Source: Methanomassiliicoccales archaeon
GTDB lineage: Archaea; Thermoplasmatota; Thermoplasmata; Methanomassiliicoccales; JAAEEP01
DNA: 64,000 nucleotides
Direction of reading: 5' to 3'
Assembly: GCA_013415695.1 (NCBI GenBank)
Contig: JAAEEP010000005.1
Span: forward strand, 1-64,000
Positions 34,504 through 44,676 of this stretch are shown here, one piece after another (positions within the stretch are counted from its first letter, which is position 1; each line of letters opens with the position of its first letter). The translations under genes were made by a program, and so were the position numbers. The notes beneath the pieces were generated by a model. It saw only the letters and a program-made list of their open reading frames with translations. It did no database searches and had not been told where the DNA came from.

Positions 34504-35682
34504 GTGGACCAGTTGGACCGCTATGAAGTGATCGTGGCCGGATCGGGCCCATCAGGAAGTCAAGCCGCCAGGCTATGCGCCGATCATGGGATGGAGGTGC
34601 TCCTTCTCGAGAGAGCGAGCCACCCCCGTCCCAAGTGTTGCGCTGGAGGTATGCTCGAGCGATCACTCAATCAGCTAGAAGGAGGAATACCATCCCGCTT
34701 GATCGAGCGGGAGCTCGACTCGGTCACTTTGGTGAACCAGAATGAAAGGGCCACTTACGACCTGAGGAAGCGGATTGGAGTTACCGTAAGAAGGGAGGAG
34801 CTCGACGCACACCTTGCCCGCGAGGCAGAGAGATGCGGTGCGGCCCTACTCGAGAATACCCCGGTCGTTTCTGCAGAACATCTGCCCGACGGTATAGAGG
34901 TTGAGACCGATCGCGGGAAGTTCCATGGCCGCTTCCTGATAATCGCTGAGGGGGCCAAGGGCTCTCTGTCCAACAGCCTTCTTGGACCCCGGGAAAAGGA
35001 CGCTATGGCTGTCGGTCTGGCCAAAGAGTGCGAGGTCGAATCCCCTACGGGCAGCTCACTAATCATCTATCTGTTCGGTAACTCAAGATCGAGAGGGCCG
35101 CATGCATTTCCACTGAATGGTGCGGCCTTTCCACTGAAGGGGGCGATCACGGCTTCCGTTGTCTCCAATCAATCCAGCAAGAATCAGCTGCTCGCCGCAC
35201 TGGATCTCATGGTCGCTGATATCAACAATAACTTCGGAATCAAGAACCGGAGGGACACCTGCGCCCACCCCATCCCGCTGGCTCCCAGGAAGAAGCTATG
35301 CTCCAAAGGGGTGCTGGCGGTCGGTGACGCAGCTGGTCTCGTGAGCCCTTTCTCAGGCGAGGGCCTCACCTACGCTTTCAAGAGCGCACGCCTCGCCTTC
35401 GAGGCCATTGACAGAGCAATGGAAGGAACTGAAACCCTGATGAGCTATCAGGCCATGTGCAACAGCGAGATAATCTTCCACATGAAGGCCGCCAGATTTC
35501 TGAGCCCGATCCTCCATTGGTTCACCGGTCTTACCGACATGGGTGCGCTCATGCGAACTTTTGGTGAGGAAGACGAGCTCCTGGAGAGAATTGCAACCGC
35601 GGCCACTGGTGAATACGACTGGAGGCCGGTGCTGAGCAAGGTCATCACGCGCTTCCCTAGGCTATTTTTCTCCTCACTTTGA
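34504..35682 (+). CDS. Geranylgeranyl reductase family FAD protein (copy A)
   Basis: A flavoprotein of the geranylgeranyl reductase family, which saturates isoprenoid chains of archaeal lipids. It shows the FAD motif VAGSGPSGSQAA (residue 11), KCCAGG (44-49) in the place of the family's cysteine motif, and GDAAGLVSPFSGEG (about 273). The YxWxFP substrate motif is changed to NGAAFP (about residue 200), losing the tryptophan. The 392 residues are normal. The GTG start lies 31 bases after the surface-protein gene, so they may be co-transcribed. Its partner is copy B beyond the UbiA gene. Confidence 0.87.
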   Translation: MDQLDRYEVIVAGSGPSGSQAARLCADHGMEVLLLERASHPRPKCCAGGMLERSLNQLEGGIPSRLIERELDSVTLVNQNERATYDLRKRIGVTVRREELDAHLAREAERCGAALLENTPVVSAEHLPDGIEVETDRGKFHGRFLIIAEGAKGSLSNSLLGPREKDAMAVGLAKECEVESPTGSSLIIYLFGNSRSRGPHAFPLNGAAFPLKGAITASVVSNQSSKNQLLAALDLMVADINNNFGIKNRRDTCAHPIPLAPRKKLCSKGVLAVGDAAGLVSPFSGEGLTYAFKSARLAFEAIDRAMEGTETLMSYQAMCNSEIIFHMKAARFLSPILHWFTGLTDMGALMRTFGEEDELLERIATAATGEYDWRPVLSKVITRFPRLFFSSL

Positions 35683-35690
35683 TGTGAGTC

Positions 35691-37373
35691 TCAGATGAGG
35701 TTCAGATATCTCAACGCTGCGTAGACCAGCCCGATGAACGATAAGAGCATCACCTGAGAGGGCTTTCCATACTTCCAGAATAAACAAGCCGCGGCGATGC
35801 CCAGGGCAGGGAAGACAATCACATCATGAGGCTCGTCGAATAGTGCAAGGGGCAACAGGGAGGCAATGAAGATCAACGCCGATACCACCTTCTTACCGCC
35901 TTCCAGGCCTAGCGTGGTGTAGACCGTCTTGACGCCTCCTTTGAGATCTTCCTCATATCCCTCGATGTCCATGATTATGGAACCCACAACCAATCCCGCA
36001 AACACGAAGAACCCCAGCAGAAGGGATTCCGGCCCAAGCGATGGAAAGATCACGCTTCCTGTCAGGTATGGGACCGGAGGATTTCCCTCGATGAACAGGA
36101 CTTCGCTGTAGGGCGTGAGCGCACCATACAGGAGCGCCAGGAATGTGCCCAGACCCATGAGCATGGGGCTCATCACGTTCTCCTTCAATCTTATCGGCTT
36201 GAAAGAGTAGGTCCATGCCAGTACCAATATTATGGCGAGAACAAGGAACTGTTGAGGGGACAGTAGTGCAGAAAGAGCGAGGCACACAAGAACGAGTACC
36301 AATGAGAATTCAAGGTATGTTCTGGTTGAAATCATCCCCGATGCCAGTGTGCGTTTCCTCCTGGTAGGTTCATCCGTTCCCCGGTCGCTTATGTCATTCC
36401 ACATGGTGCCCACCTGCCAGGCCATGATCGCAGACACCATTGCGATCACCGCGAAGCTCAAGTTCACCCAGAACGGTGTTTCCAAAATGCGCGTCGCGAG
36501 GTAGAGTCCCCCACTATATTTCCATCCCGCCACGATACCAGCGCCCACGATAATGGAGAAGAACAGCGTTTGGGGCAGACGCATGCTTCGCAGGATGTCC
36601 AAGAAACGCCCACGGGTGTTCAAATAGCCAATGGCAAGTACCAGAGCCACCCCCATAAGAAGGTAGTACATCACTAGGAACAGGTGGTACTGGTAGTACT
36701 TCGTGAGATCGAAGGCCGGAAACACTGGAACCCCATCCACGCTGCCCACCGGAAGGTAGAGACCAGGGGTGGCCAGGATGAACATGGTCATCAAGGTGAA
36801 AAGGACCAAGAAGAAGACCCTTAGGCCGGTGGTCACCCGCCCTGCAACGCTGTACAGGTTCGACCTCTGAGTCCATATGCCATAGGCGAAGAGAGCGAAC
36901 AGGATGATCACCACCTCGGTAGCCTGGCCAATGTGGAAGCCCTTGCCGCTGAAGTGGAGCAGTGCATCAATGAAGTCCGTGGGAGAGAAGTACTCGTAGT
37001 TGTGATCAAGTCCGCTGATGTAGTGGTCTATCCAGGGCGGGAGGATTATTATCCACCAGAAGGTGCAGATGAAATTGACGATCTTCCTAACGCTCCTCTG
37101 AGTGAACGCCGAGAGAAGCAGCACAAGGCCCAGGAAGGTGACGACGAAGAATGAAACGTGATGGGCGATGCTGAATATCCAGGGGTGGGAGGTGGTGACG
37201 AACTCTTGGTCAAGCAGGAAGTACTCTGAAAGGTCCCTAAGGAGAGCTATGAGGACCACATAGAGGAATATCGTAAGTATGGACAGCCTGTTCCTTTCGA
37301 GGTAGAGGACGAACGAATCTATCTTATGACCGAGGCGTTCCTCTATCGTTGCACCTTCCTGGCCCCTAGTCAT
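35691..37373 (-). CDS. UbiA-family prenyltransferase fused to an N-terminal multi-TM domain
   Basis: A 560-residue membrane protein. The C-terminal half is a UbiA prenyltransferase: NDISDRGTD (about residue 326) is the first NDxxDxxxD motif, followed by KRTLASGMIS. DIEGYEEDLKGG (about 470) is the second Asp-rich motif, then a GLEGGKK turn as in DGGGP synthases. Residues 1-280 form about seven TM segments with no motif I know (HYISGLDHNYEYFSPTDF in one loop). Ordinary UbiA proteins are about 280-300 residues, so this is a fusion. The prenyl acceptor is unknown. It is flanked by two reductases. Confidence 0.85.
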   Translation of the reverse strand: MTRGQEGATIEERLGHKIDSFVLYLERNRLSILTIFLYVVLIALLRDLSEYFLLDQEFVTTSHPWIFSIAHHVSFFVVTFLGLVLLLSAFTQRSVRKIVNFICTFWWIIILPPWIDHYISGLDHNYEYFSPTDFIDALLHFSGKGFHIGQATEVVIILFALFAYGIWTQRSNLYSVAGRVTTGLRVFFLVLFTLMTMFILATPGLYLPVGSVDGVPVFPAFDLTKYYQYHLFLVMYYLLMGVALVLAIGYLNTRGRFLDILRSMRLPQTLFFSIIVGAGIVAGWKYSGGLYLATRILETPFWVNLSFAVIAMVSAIMAWQVGTMWNDISDRGTDEPTRRKRTLASGMISTRTYLEFSLVLVLVCLALSALLSPQQFLVLAIILVLAWTYSFKPIRLKENVMSPMLMGLGTFLALLYGALTPYSEVLFIEGNPPVPYLTGSVIFPSLGPESLLLGFFVFAGLVVGSIIMDIEGYEEDLKGGVKTVYTTLGLEGGKKVVSALIFIASLLPLALFDEPHDVIVFPALGIAAACLFWKYGKPSQVMLLSFIGLVYAALRYLNLI

Positions 37374-37392
37374 AGTCTCTCATCGAACACTG

Positions 37393-37402
37393 TTTATATA
37401 AA
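37393..37402 (-). promoter_or_regulatory. TATA box of the UbiA-fusion gene
   Basis: TTTATATAAA (palindromic) is centred 24 bases before ATG 37373 on the minus strand, so the transcript is probably leaderless. Confidence 0.6.
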
Positions 37403-37420
37403 TGCTAGGCGCTCGTTCAC

Positions 37421-37438
37421 AATCTGAATTTTCAGATT
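37421..37438. promoter_or_regulatory. Palindromic candidate operator between divergent UbiA and reductase genes
   Basis: AATCTGAA-TT-TTCAGATT has perfect 8-base arms with a 2-base spacer. It lies between the UbiA-fusion TATA (37393) and the reductase B start (37479) and is placed to control both. The binding protein is unknown. Confidence 0.5.
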
Positions 37439-37478
37439 ATCATCAATCATTTATTCTCCAAGAACTCGATTGGGGGTC

Positions 37479-38660
37479 GTGTACGATGTGATCGTGTCGG
37501 GAGCGGGTCCGGCGGGCTCTGCCGCTGCGCTTGGAACCGCTCGAGCCGGCCTCCAAACCCTCCTTCTGGAGAAGAATCGCCTTCCTCGTCGAAAATGCTG
37601 TGCTGGGGGGGTCCTGGGAAGGGCACTGGACAGGGTAGGTCTAGAGATACCCGACGAGATCATCGAGAGGGAGATAAACGGCTTCACGGTGGTCAAAGAT
37701 GATTTCAGGTTAGGGGTGTCCTTCGATAAGCTCGCAGGGATCACCGTGAACCGAAGTGCATTCGATGCCTTTCTATCGCGATCAGCCTGCAATGCGGGTG
37801 CGGAACTCATTGATGACACCCAAGTCGTGAAGGTGAAAGAATCATCATCCTTCGTGGAGGTGATTACTCCTGATGGTTCGCATCGATGCAGGGCGTTCGT
37901 AATTGCCGAAGGGGCGGCTTCGAGATCAGCCAGGCAGGTTCTGGGCCCCTATGTCCCCAACGGGCTTGCTCTTGGCCTAGCGTCAGAGATCAGGTTGGAA
38001 CATCCCCCAAAGGATTCTATTGAGATACATCTCATGGAGACGCCATCTCCCAAATTGAGATGGGGTCCTAATTTTCCATTGAACGGGTGGTTATTCCCGC
38101 TTAAGCAAGGAGCAAACATCGGGGTCGTTGGGAGAGGAACTTCGGCCGAGACGCTACGGGATCGAGTTCGAGGAATAGCCGCCAGTGCCTTCGAGGCGAT
38201 GGGCGGTGACATAGAAGATATGGATATATGCTCCGCACCGCTGCCCATGGTTCCAAGGAAGATCGTATGCTCTGGGCGCTGCCTTGCGACCGGGGATTCT
38301 GCTGGCTTCGTGAACCAAATCACCGGTGAGGGAATGTCCTACGCACTTGAAAGCGGTCACCTAGCGGCCAAGGCGGTCGAGGAAGCCCTGTCCACAGGGG
38401 ACATTCGCAAACTGGAGCGGTATCAGCATTGGTGCGAGGACAGTATCATCCCGGATCTGAGGGCGACCATGCTCATCGGTCCGCTTCTCCACTGGCTGGT
38501 GGGTGTGGTCAACACTGAACGCTTCTTCGAGGTGTTCAGTGGCGATGATGAACTCGTGTTGACCTGTCTCCAGATCGCACGGGGCGAGGTCACCTGGATG
38601 AGACTGCTCCGTCAGACGATTCGAAAATTCCCAAGACTCTTCTTCTCATCCCTGGTTTGA
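37479..38660 (+). CDS. Geranylgeranyl reductase family FAD protein (copy B)
   Basis: Second reductase of the cluster. The FAD motif IVSGAGPAGSAAA, then KCCAGG, NGWLFPLKQ (tryptophan of the YxWxFP motif kept, unlike copy A) and GDSAGFVNQITGEG are visible. The C-terminus (RQTIRKFPRLFFSSLV) closely matches that of copy A, so the two are paralogues. GTG 37479 begins MYDVIVSGAG and lies about 26 bases after a TATA-like TTTATTC, fitting leaderless initiation; TTG 37470 is the alternative. Probably reduces the prenyl chain of the UbiA product or membrane lipids. Confidence 0.88.
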   Translation: MYDVIVSGAGPAGSAAALGTARAGLQTLLLEKNRLPRRKCCAGGVLGRALDRVGLEIPDEIIEREINGFTVVKDDFRLGVSFDKLAGITVNRSAFDAFLSRSACNAGAELIDDTQVVKVKESSSFVEVITPDGSHRCRAFVIAEGAASRSARQVLGPYVPNGLALGLASEIRLEHPPKDSIEIHLMETPSPKLRWGPNFPLNGWLFPLKQGANIGVVGRGTSAETLRDRVRGIAASAFEAMGGDIEDMDICSAPLPMVPRKIVCSGRCLATGDSAGFVNQITGEGMSYALESGHLAAKAVEEALSTGDIRKLERYQHWCEDSIIPDLRATMLIGPLLHWLVGVVNTERFFEVFSGDDELVLTCLQIARGEVTWMRLLRQTIRKFPRLFFSSLV

Positions 38661-38664
38661 TGCG

Positions 38665-39294
38665 CTATCCCTTTTCAGATGAAATCCCTTCGAGTTGCGA
38701 AAGAACTCCCTCCACCCTCTCCAACTCTATGATCGCAACAACCTCGCTGTACTTCCTGGATATCCTCTTGAGAACCCCGGCCATATGCTCCTCCCTCTCC
38801 GCAGCTAGAAGTGAGAAGCCCTTGGAGCGGTTAATCAATGAATCCCAGGTGATGACGAATTCATCCGGTGAAGTACATCTCATCAATTTCTTTCTCAGTC
38901 TCTTCAGGAAAAGCGATTCCCGGATGAGGTCCACAGTCCCCACCATCGTACAGTAGGTGGCCGAATACAACTCCTCGTTCATATCGATGGGCAGAATGGG
39001 CACGGCGAGTTCCTCGGACACCTCGAGCGCGACCGAGAAACAGGGAGGCGGCAGCCTCACCTCACCAAAACCGCCTAGAACATCAGAATAGAGGGTCTCG
39101 ACCTCGCTCATATCATATTCAAGGTCTTCATCCATGCTCTTCAAGCCTGCCAGCTCTTCCTTTGATATTGAAACAGCTATAGCTTGGGGGATGGTGCCCT
39201 TTACCGCCTCACGGACCTTATCTCTCTCTGAAAGAAGTCCCCTGATCACCGGAACCACAGTAATTCGAGAGGTCCCGATTTGAACGACGCTCAT
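38665..39294 (-). CDS. Hypothetical protein, distant TraB/PrgY-like
   Basis: A 209-residue soluble protein. The N-terminus (VVQIGTSRITVVPVIRG), a central VEAL-like YSDVLGGFGEV, and the C-terminal EREEHMAGVLKRISRKYSEV echo the TraB/PrgY plan. The expected GxH pair of TraB proteases is absent: the site reads ISRKYSEVVAIIELERVEGV where an AGHV-type motif should be. If related, it is probably inactive as a hydrolase. It overlaps the COG1395 regulator by four bases (ATGA). Confidence 0.5.
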   Translation of the reverse strand: MSVVQIGTSRITVVPVIRGLLSERDKVREAVKGTIPQAIAVSISKEELAGLKSMDEDLEYDMSEVETLYSDVLGGFGEVRLPPPCFSVALEVSEELAVPILPIDMNEELYSATYCTMVGTVDLIRESLFLKRLRKKLMRCTSPDEFVITWDSLINRSKGFSLLAAEREEHMAGVLKRISRKYSEVVAIIELERVEGVLSQLEGISSEKG

Positions 39295-40238
39295 CTTGAA
39301 TCACTTCTGTTCTCGACCAGATCGAGCAGCTTGTCGGTGTTGATCAGCTTCTTCAGCTCATCCCTTCCAATCAAGGCGGTGCCCTCGACACTCCCTCTGC
39401 TCCTGATCCTCTCGATGAATATGACAGACCTCTTCTCGGTGATCCGGGAGATGTCGGTGACCATCCGAGCCTTGTCCTTCAATTTCCTCTCGTCCTTTCC
39501 CAGGCCGGTCAGGAACAGTAGGTCATTATCACTGGTAAGAGCCTCGAACGGGCACTTAACGGTGGGCAGAATGGAGAATCCCATGCCGGACAGCATTTCG
39601 AAGATCTCCTTGCTGAATATGTCCAGCTCCTGAAGTTCCATTTCATGTCCACTGCACTCCGAGGTCTGTGCCAATGGGTCTATGGGGAGAACCAACGACT
39701 CATCCAAATACTCCTCCAGCCTCAGAGCTGCGTCGATCATCGCGCCCATTCCGGATTCGTACATCTGGATGGTTCTCCTTGACACCCCGGCCACCTCGGC
39801 TAGTGTGCCAAGACTGATGTTCCTCTCCTCCCGGATACTCTTAAGGCGCGGGCTATCCAGTTTGACATAGAGACCTCCGGGGGCAGCAAAGATGAATGGG
39901 GGTACGCCTTCCATAAGGTAGTCGGCCAGTGTCTCCACCGCGATGATGGGCACGCTGAACCGGGAATAGACTATTCCATCCTCTATCTTGCCGGAACCCG
40001 AGCGCTCTCCCACGAGCAGAGGCGAGGCTTCCAGTGCCTCTGCAAGAACCTTCATCTCCTCGGCGTTATCCCTCGAGAAAGCATCGACATTGGAGAGGAC
40101 CTTCACGATCATCAGAGTGTCATCTCGCCTGGCCACTATATCGAAGCTTATGCTTCGCCGGGGGAGCGGTCTTGAAACGTAGAATCCTGTTCTGGCCAGA
40201 AAGAATCTCACCCGTTCCAGTAGCTCGTTCCTCTGCAC
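39291..40238 (-). CDS. Archaeal HTH-type transcriptional regulator (COG1395 family)
   Basis: A 315-residue archaeal-specific regulator. The N-terminus resembles a nuclease-like or sensing domain (FFLARTGFYVSRPLPRRSIS). An XRE-type helix-turn-helix lies at about residues 125-180 (RLKSIREERNISLGTLAEVA, then GVSRRTIQMYESG), followed by a C-terminal domain. The GTG start at 40238 lies about 29 bases after a TATA box (ATTATATAG, 40262-40270), so initiation is probably leaderless. It heads a two-gene operon with the TraB-like gene. Targets unknown. Confidence 0.85.
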   Translation of the reverse strand: MQRNELLERVRFFLARTGFYVSRPLPRRSISFDIVARRDDTLMIVKVLSNVDAFSRDNAEEMKVLAEALEASPLLVGERSGSGKIEDGIVYSRFSVPIIAVETLADYLMEGVPPFIFAAPGGLYVKLDSPRLKSIREERNISLGTLAEVAGVSRRTIQMYESGMGAMIDAALRLEEYLDESLVLPIDPLAQTSECSGHEMELQELDIFSKEIFEMLSGMGFSILPTVKCPFEALTSDNDLLFLTGLGKDERKLKDKARMVTDISRITEKRSVIFIERIRSRGSVEGTALIGRDELKKLINTDKLLDLVENRSDSR

Positions 40239-40302
40239 CGAATATTCGAACGGGTTGTTCTTCTATATAATGATTATCCAAAGGTGGAACGATGGAAACA
40301 AT

Positions 40303-40340
40303 AGATAAAAATTGGGAAACGCCCCGTGATCACAGGGGCG
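40303..40340 (-). terminator. Hairpin terminator of the hsp20-cdc48-hsp20 operon
   Basis: Read on the minus strand, CGCCCC...GGGGCG encloses a palindromic GTGATCAC core (40320-40340), then TTTCCCAATTTTTAT. It begins 8 bases after the stop of the distal hsp20. Confidence 0.65.
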
Positions 40341-40348
40341 AAAACCTA

Positions 40349-40861
40349 TCATTCGATCACTATTTTCTTGCTGTTCTTGTGCATCTCGATCCGGGTAAGG
40401 CAGACCTCAAGAACGCCGTTGTTGTAGGTCGCCCTTGCGCTCTCGGGATCAACGCAACACGGTAGGTCCAACTGCTTGCTGAACCTATGGGTGGGAGTAT
40501 CCACCTCTATGTTCAGGGTGTCCTCGGTCGTGTCCAGGAGGATATCTTCCTTCACTACACCAGGAAGTTCCACCACTATCCGGATCCTGTTCTCTTCCTC
40601 AATCACATCGGTTAGAGGCTCACGCTTCGACTCCTGGTAGTTGCTGGGGTCGGTGGTGTTCCCGAATTCCTGTATCTTGGGCTTGCCATCCGGTCCCACC
40701 CTCATCGAGAATCCGTAGATCATCGGGTTGCCATCGAATGAGGAGTCGCTCTCTGATATCCTCTCGAGAATGCGGTCCATCCTCCTCTTCATATCATCGA
40801 ACTCATCGTCGATGTCGAGGAAGAAATCGTCCCAGGGACTCCTTTTCTTGTCCTTCCTCAT
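40349..40861 (-). CDS. hsp20: Small heat shock protein, Hsp20 family (distal copy)
   Basis: ATP-independent chaperone with an alpha-crystallin domain. The domain spans about residues 75-170: EENRIRIVVELPGVVKEDI, then TEDTLNIEV, the cysteine pair LPCCVDPES, and the final strand NNGVLEVCLTRI. The N-terminus (about 75 residues) is acidic with an aromatic/methionine-rich FSMRVGPDGKPKIQEFG block. It has 170 residues and lies 4 bases after cdc48 in the operon. The cysteines are unusual for the family. Confidence 0.9.
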   Translation of the reverse strand: MRKDKKRSPWDDFFLDIDDEFDDMKRRMDRILERISESDSSFDGNPMIYGFSMRVGPDGKPKIQEFGNTTDPSNYQESKREPLTDVIEEENRIRIVVELPGVVKEDILLDTTEDTLNIEVDTPTHRFSKQLDLPCCVDPESARATYNNGVLEVCLTRIEMHKNSKKIVIE

Positions 40862-40865
40862 CTCA

Positions 40866-43079
<2,214 letters not shown>

Positions 43080-43550
43080 TCACTTGACCTCCACTGTCCT
43101 CTTTTCATCATCCGCCTTTTCCTTCTTCGGGATACTGAGGTGTAGCACGCCATCAACCAGTTTGGCTTCAATTGCTTCCGTGTCTGAATTCCCTGGAAGC
43201 AGCAGCCGCCTTTTGAAGGACAGATGTCCCCTCTCTCGTCTGAGGTAACCCTCCCCCTTCTCTTCCTTGATCTCTTCCTTTCTCGCACTGACCAAAAGAC
43301 CGTCTCTAACGATCTCTATAATCACGTCCTCTTTGCTTATGCCTGGAAGTTCTACATCCACGATGTACTCGTTTCCGGCGTCCTTGAAATCGACAGCCGG
43401 TACCCGAAAGTCTTTGCTGGAAATCGAAGGTAGCCAGAAATCTCTTATCCCCATTCTGAAGTCGGCGAAGGCCCTCTCCATCTCATCCAGTATGGACAGG
43501 CTCCAATAGTCCCTTGGCACAACGTCCTTTTCATCTTCTCTTCTTACCAT
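43080..43550 (-). CDS. hsp20: Small heat shock protein, Hsp20 family (promoter-proximal copy)
   Basis: Alpha-crystallin-domain chaperone of 156 residues. The domain covers about residues 48-156 (NEYIVDVELPGISKEDVIIE, GHLSFKRRLLLPG, DGVLHLSIPKKE). The two Hsp20 copies differ clearly, so they are not a recent duplication. GGGAGG lies about 11 bases before ATG 43550, and an operator lies 33-50 bases upstream. It is the first gene of the operon hsp20-cdc48-hsp20. Confidence 0.93.
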   Translation of the reverse strand: MVRREDEKDVVPRDYWSLSILDEMERAFADFRMGIRDFWLPSISSKDFRVPAVDFKDAGNEYIVDVELPGISKEDVIIEIVRDGLLVSARKEEIKEEKGEGYLRRERGHLSFKRRLLLPGNSDTEAIEAKLVDGVLHLSIPKKEKADDEKRTVEVK

Positions 43551-43583
43551 ATTCTCTTGCCTCCCTCGATTATCATCTAAGAT

Positions 43584-43600
43584 GTTAACCTTAAGTTAAC
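43584..43600. promoter_or_regulatory. Candidate heat-shock operator upstream of hsp20
   Basis: GTTAAC-CTTAA-GTTAAC contains TTAAC-N5-GTTAA, an inverted repeat with an 11-base half-site period. It would overlap the transcript start set by the AT-rich TATA region at 43616-43632, so binding should repress. A second site stands before the regulator gene at 44604. Confidence 0.65.
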
Positions 43601-43615
43601 AACTAATTTCAAATT

Positions 43616-43632
43616 ACACATATTATTAAAAC
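43616..43632 (-). promoter_or_regulatory. TATA region of the hsp20-cdc48 operon
   Basis: On the minus strand GTTTTAATAATATGTG lies about 27 bases upstream of the operator, placing the probable start inside the operator. Confidence 0.45.
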
Positions 43633-43648
43633 TTCTATAAGTAGTTTA

Positions 43649-43954
43649 CTACTCCTTTAACTCCTTTTCCAGGCGCTCGAATCCTCGCCTGACCTTTCTT
43701 TCCATCTCCCGAATCTCCTCCTTGATTCGTGGTCCCTCCTCCTTTACGTCCTCGTAAATATCCTTGGCGTACTTCTGAAGTTCCTCACCCGCTTCCTTGG
43801 TCTCCCTACATACCGCCTCGTACATCTCCTCGCTCACATACTCCAGTTTCTCTATGGCTTTATCCAGGCGTTCCTCGGTCTCTTTCGCTATTCTTTTCAA
43901 CTCTTCCTTGTACTCATCCGCCAGCTTCTGCAGTCTCACCCTGTCCCACATCAT
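43649..43954 (-). CDS. Hypothetical coiled-coil protein in the heat-shock cluster
   Basis: Not recognised. The 101 residues are almost entirely charged helix (KLADEYKEELKRIAKETEER, then AGEELQKYAKDIYEDVKEEG) with heptad spacing and one cysteine in EAVCRETKEAG; there is no membrane segment. ATG 43954 overlaps the regulator stop by four bases (ATGA), so it is made together with the regulator. It could be a partner, a stress-induced protein or a chaperone-like helper; none can be shown. Confidence 0.7.
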   Translation of the reverse strand: MMWDRVRLQKLADEYKEELKRIAKETEERLDKAIEKLEYVSEEMYEAVCRETKEAGEELQKYAKDIYEDVKEEGPRIKEEIREMERKVRRGFERLEKELKE

Positions 43955-44589
43955 ATCTCCTCCTCACCCAATATGCGTTTGATAGATTCCCTCACAACCT
44001 CGTCCCTGAGGGCAAGTTCTCTGGCAATCTTAATGAGATCCAGACTAGGTCTGTGAATGTATTCGTACAGTATTCTCCTCAATTGGTAGTCATCGAGATT
44101 CTCCTCCACCAGCCTCCTCGCATCGCTCAGGACTCTCTCCTTGAGCTCCACGAGTTCACCCCTTCTAATCTGCAGCTTTCCCAATTCATCGTCGATTTGG
44201 GAGATAAGATCCCTCAACCTGCTGACGCCCAAGCCAATATCCTCAAGCTGATGTTCGTCCATTGTTTCATTTCCATCATCGCCTTTGGATAGATCGACAT
44301 CTAGAAGCTCGGCATTGAAGTAGGCCGGGCCCACATCCACGATCAGAGTGAACTTCATGGTGGGAACATACCGCTTCCTCTGGGGCCCCCCCAGATCGCT
44401 CTCCTCCATGTAACACGAGACCAGGTCATTTTCCTCGAGGATCTTCAGGTGCTTTATCACAGCCTGCTGACTGACCCCAAGCTCCTTAGAGAGCTGAAGC
44501 GGGTAATGAGGTTCTCGGACCAGCTCCTGCAATATCCTTCTCCTCGTCGGATTCTCGATTATCGATAGCAGAATATCAAGTTGTGACAT
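43951..44589 (-). CDS. ArsR-type winged-helix regulator of the heat-shock cluster (HSR1/Phr-like)
   Basis: Residues 1-90 are an ArsR-like winged helix (NPTRRRILQELVREPHYPLQ, ELGVSQQAVIKHLKILEEND, wing RKRYVPTMK). Residues 120-212 are a long coiled-coil/helical domain. In Archaeoglobus an ArsR-type regulator (HSR1) is, as I recall, encoded with cdc48 and hsp20 and represses them; Phr of Pyrococcus is similar. The operator-like sequence before this gene (44604) and the one before hsp20 (43584) support the same role here. The promoter lies in the 87-base divergent gap with endA. Confidence 0.85.
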   Translation of the reverse strand: MSQLDILLSIIENPTRRRILQELVREPHYPLQLSKELGVSQQAVIKHLKILEENDLVSCYMEESDLGGPQRKRYVPTMKFTLIVDVGPAYFNAELLDVDLSKGDDGNETMDEHQLEDIGLGVSRLRDLISQIDDELGKLQIRRGELVELKERVLSDARRLVEENLDDYQLRRILYEYIHRPSLDLIKIARELALRDEVVRESIKRILGEEEI

Positions 44590-44603
44590 GGAAACACCAA
44601 CTA

Positions 44604-44620
44604 GTTAACATTTAGTTGTA
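44604..44620. promoter_or_regulatory. Candidate heat-shock operator upstream of the regulator gene
   Basis: GTTAAC-ATTTA-GTTGTA has the same N5 spacing as the site at 43584, with one imperfect half. It lies 15 bases before the regulator start and overlaps its TATA (TAGTATAC on the minus strand, about 44617-44625), so autorepression is likely. Confidence 0.55.
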
Positions 44621-44639
44621 TACTAATTATCATCAACTA

Positions 44640-44647
44640 TTATATAA
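44640..44647 (+). promoter_or_regulatory. TATA box of endA
   Basis: TTATATAA is centred about 33 bases before the GTG at 44677, with AGGAGA at 44665 as a Shine-Dalgarno sequence. Confidence 0.5.
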
Positions 44648-44676
44648 GATTAACTTGAGACCATAGGAGATGGTCG

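Noticed and set aside
35691-38660. Bacterial-type carotenoid or chlorophyll gene cluster
   Set aside because: The reductases and UbiA match archaeal-type families, and no phytoene synthase, desaturase or tetrapyrrole gene is present.
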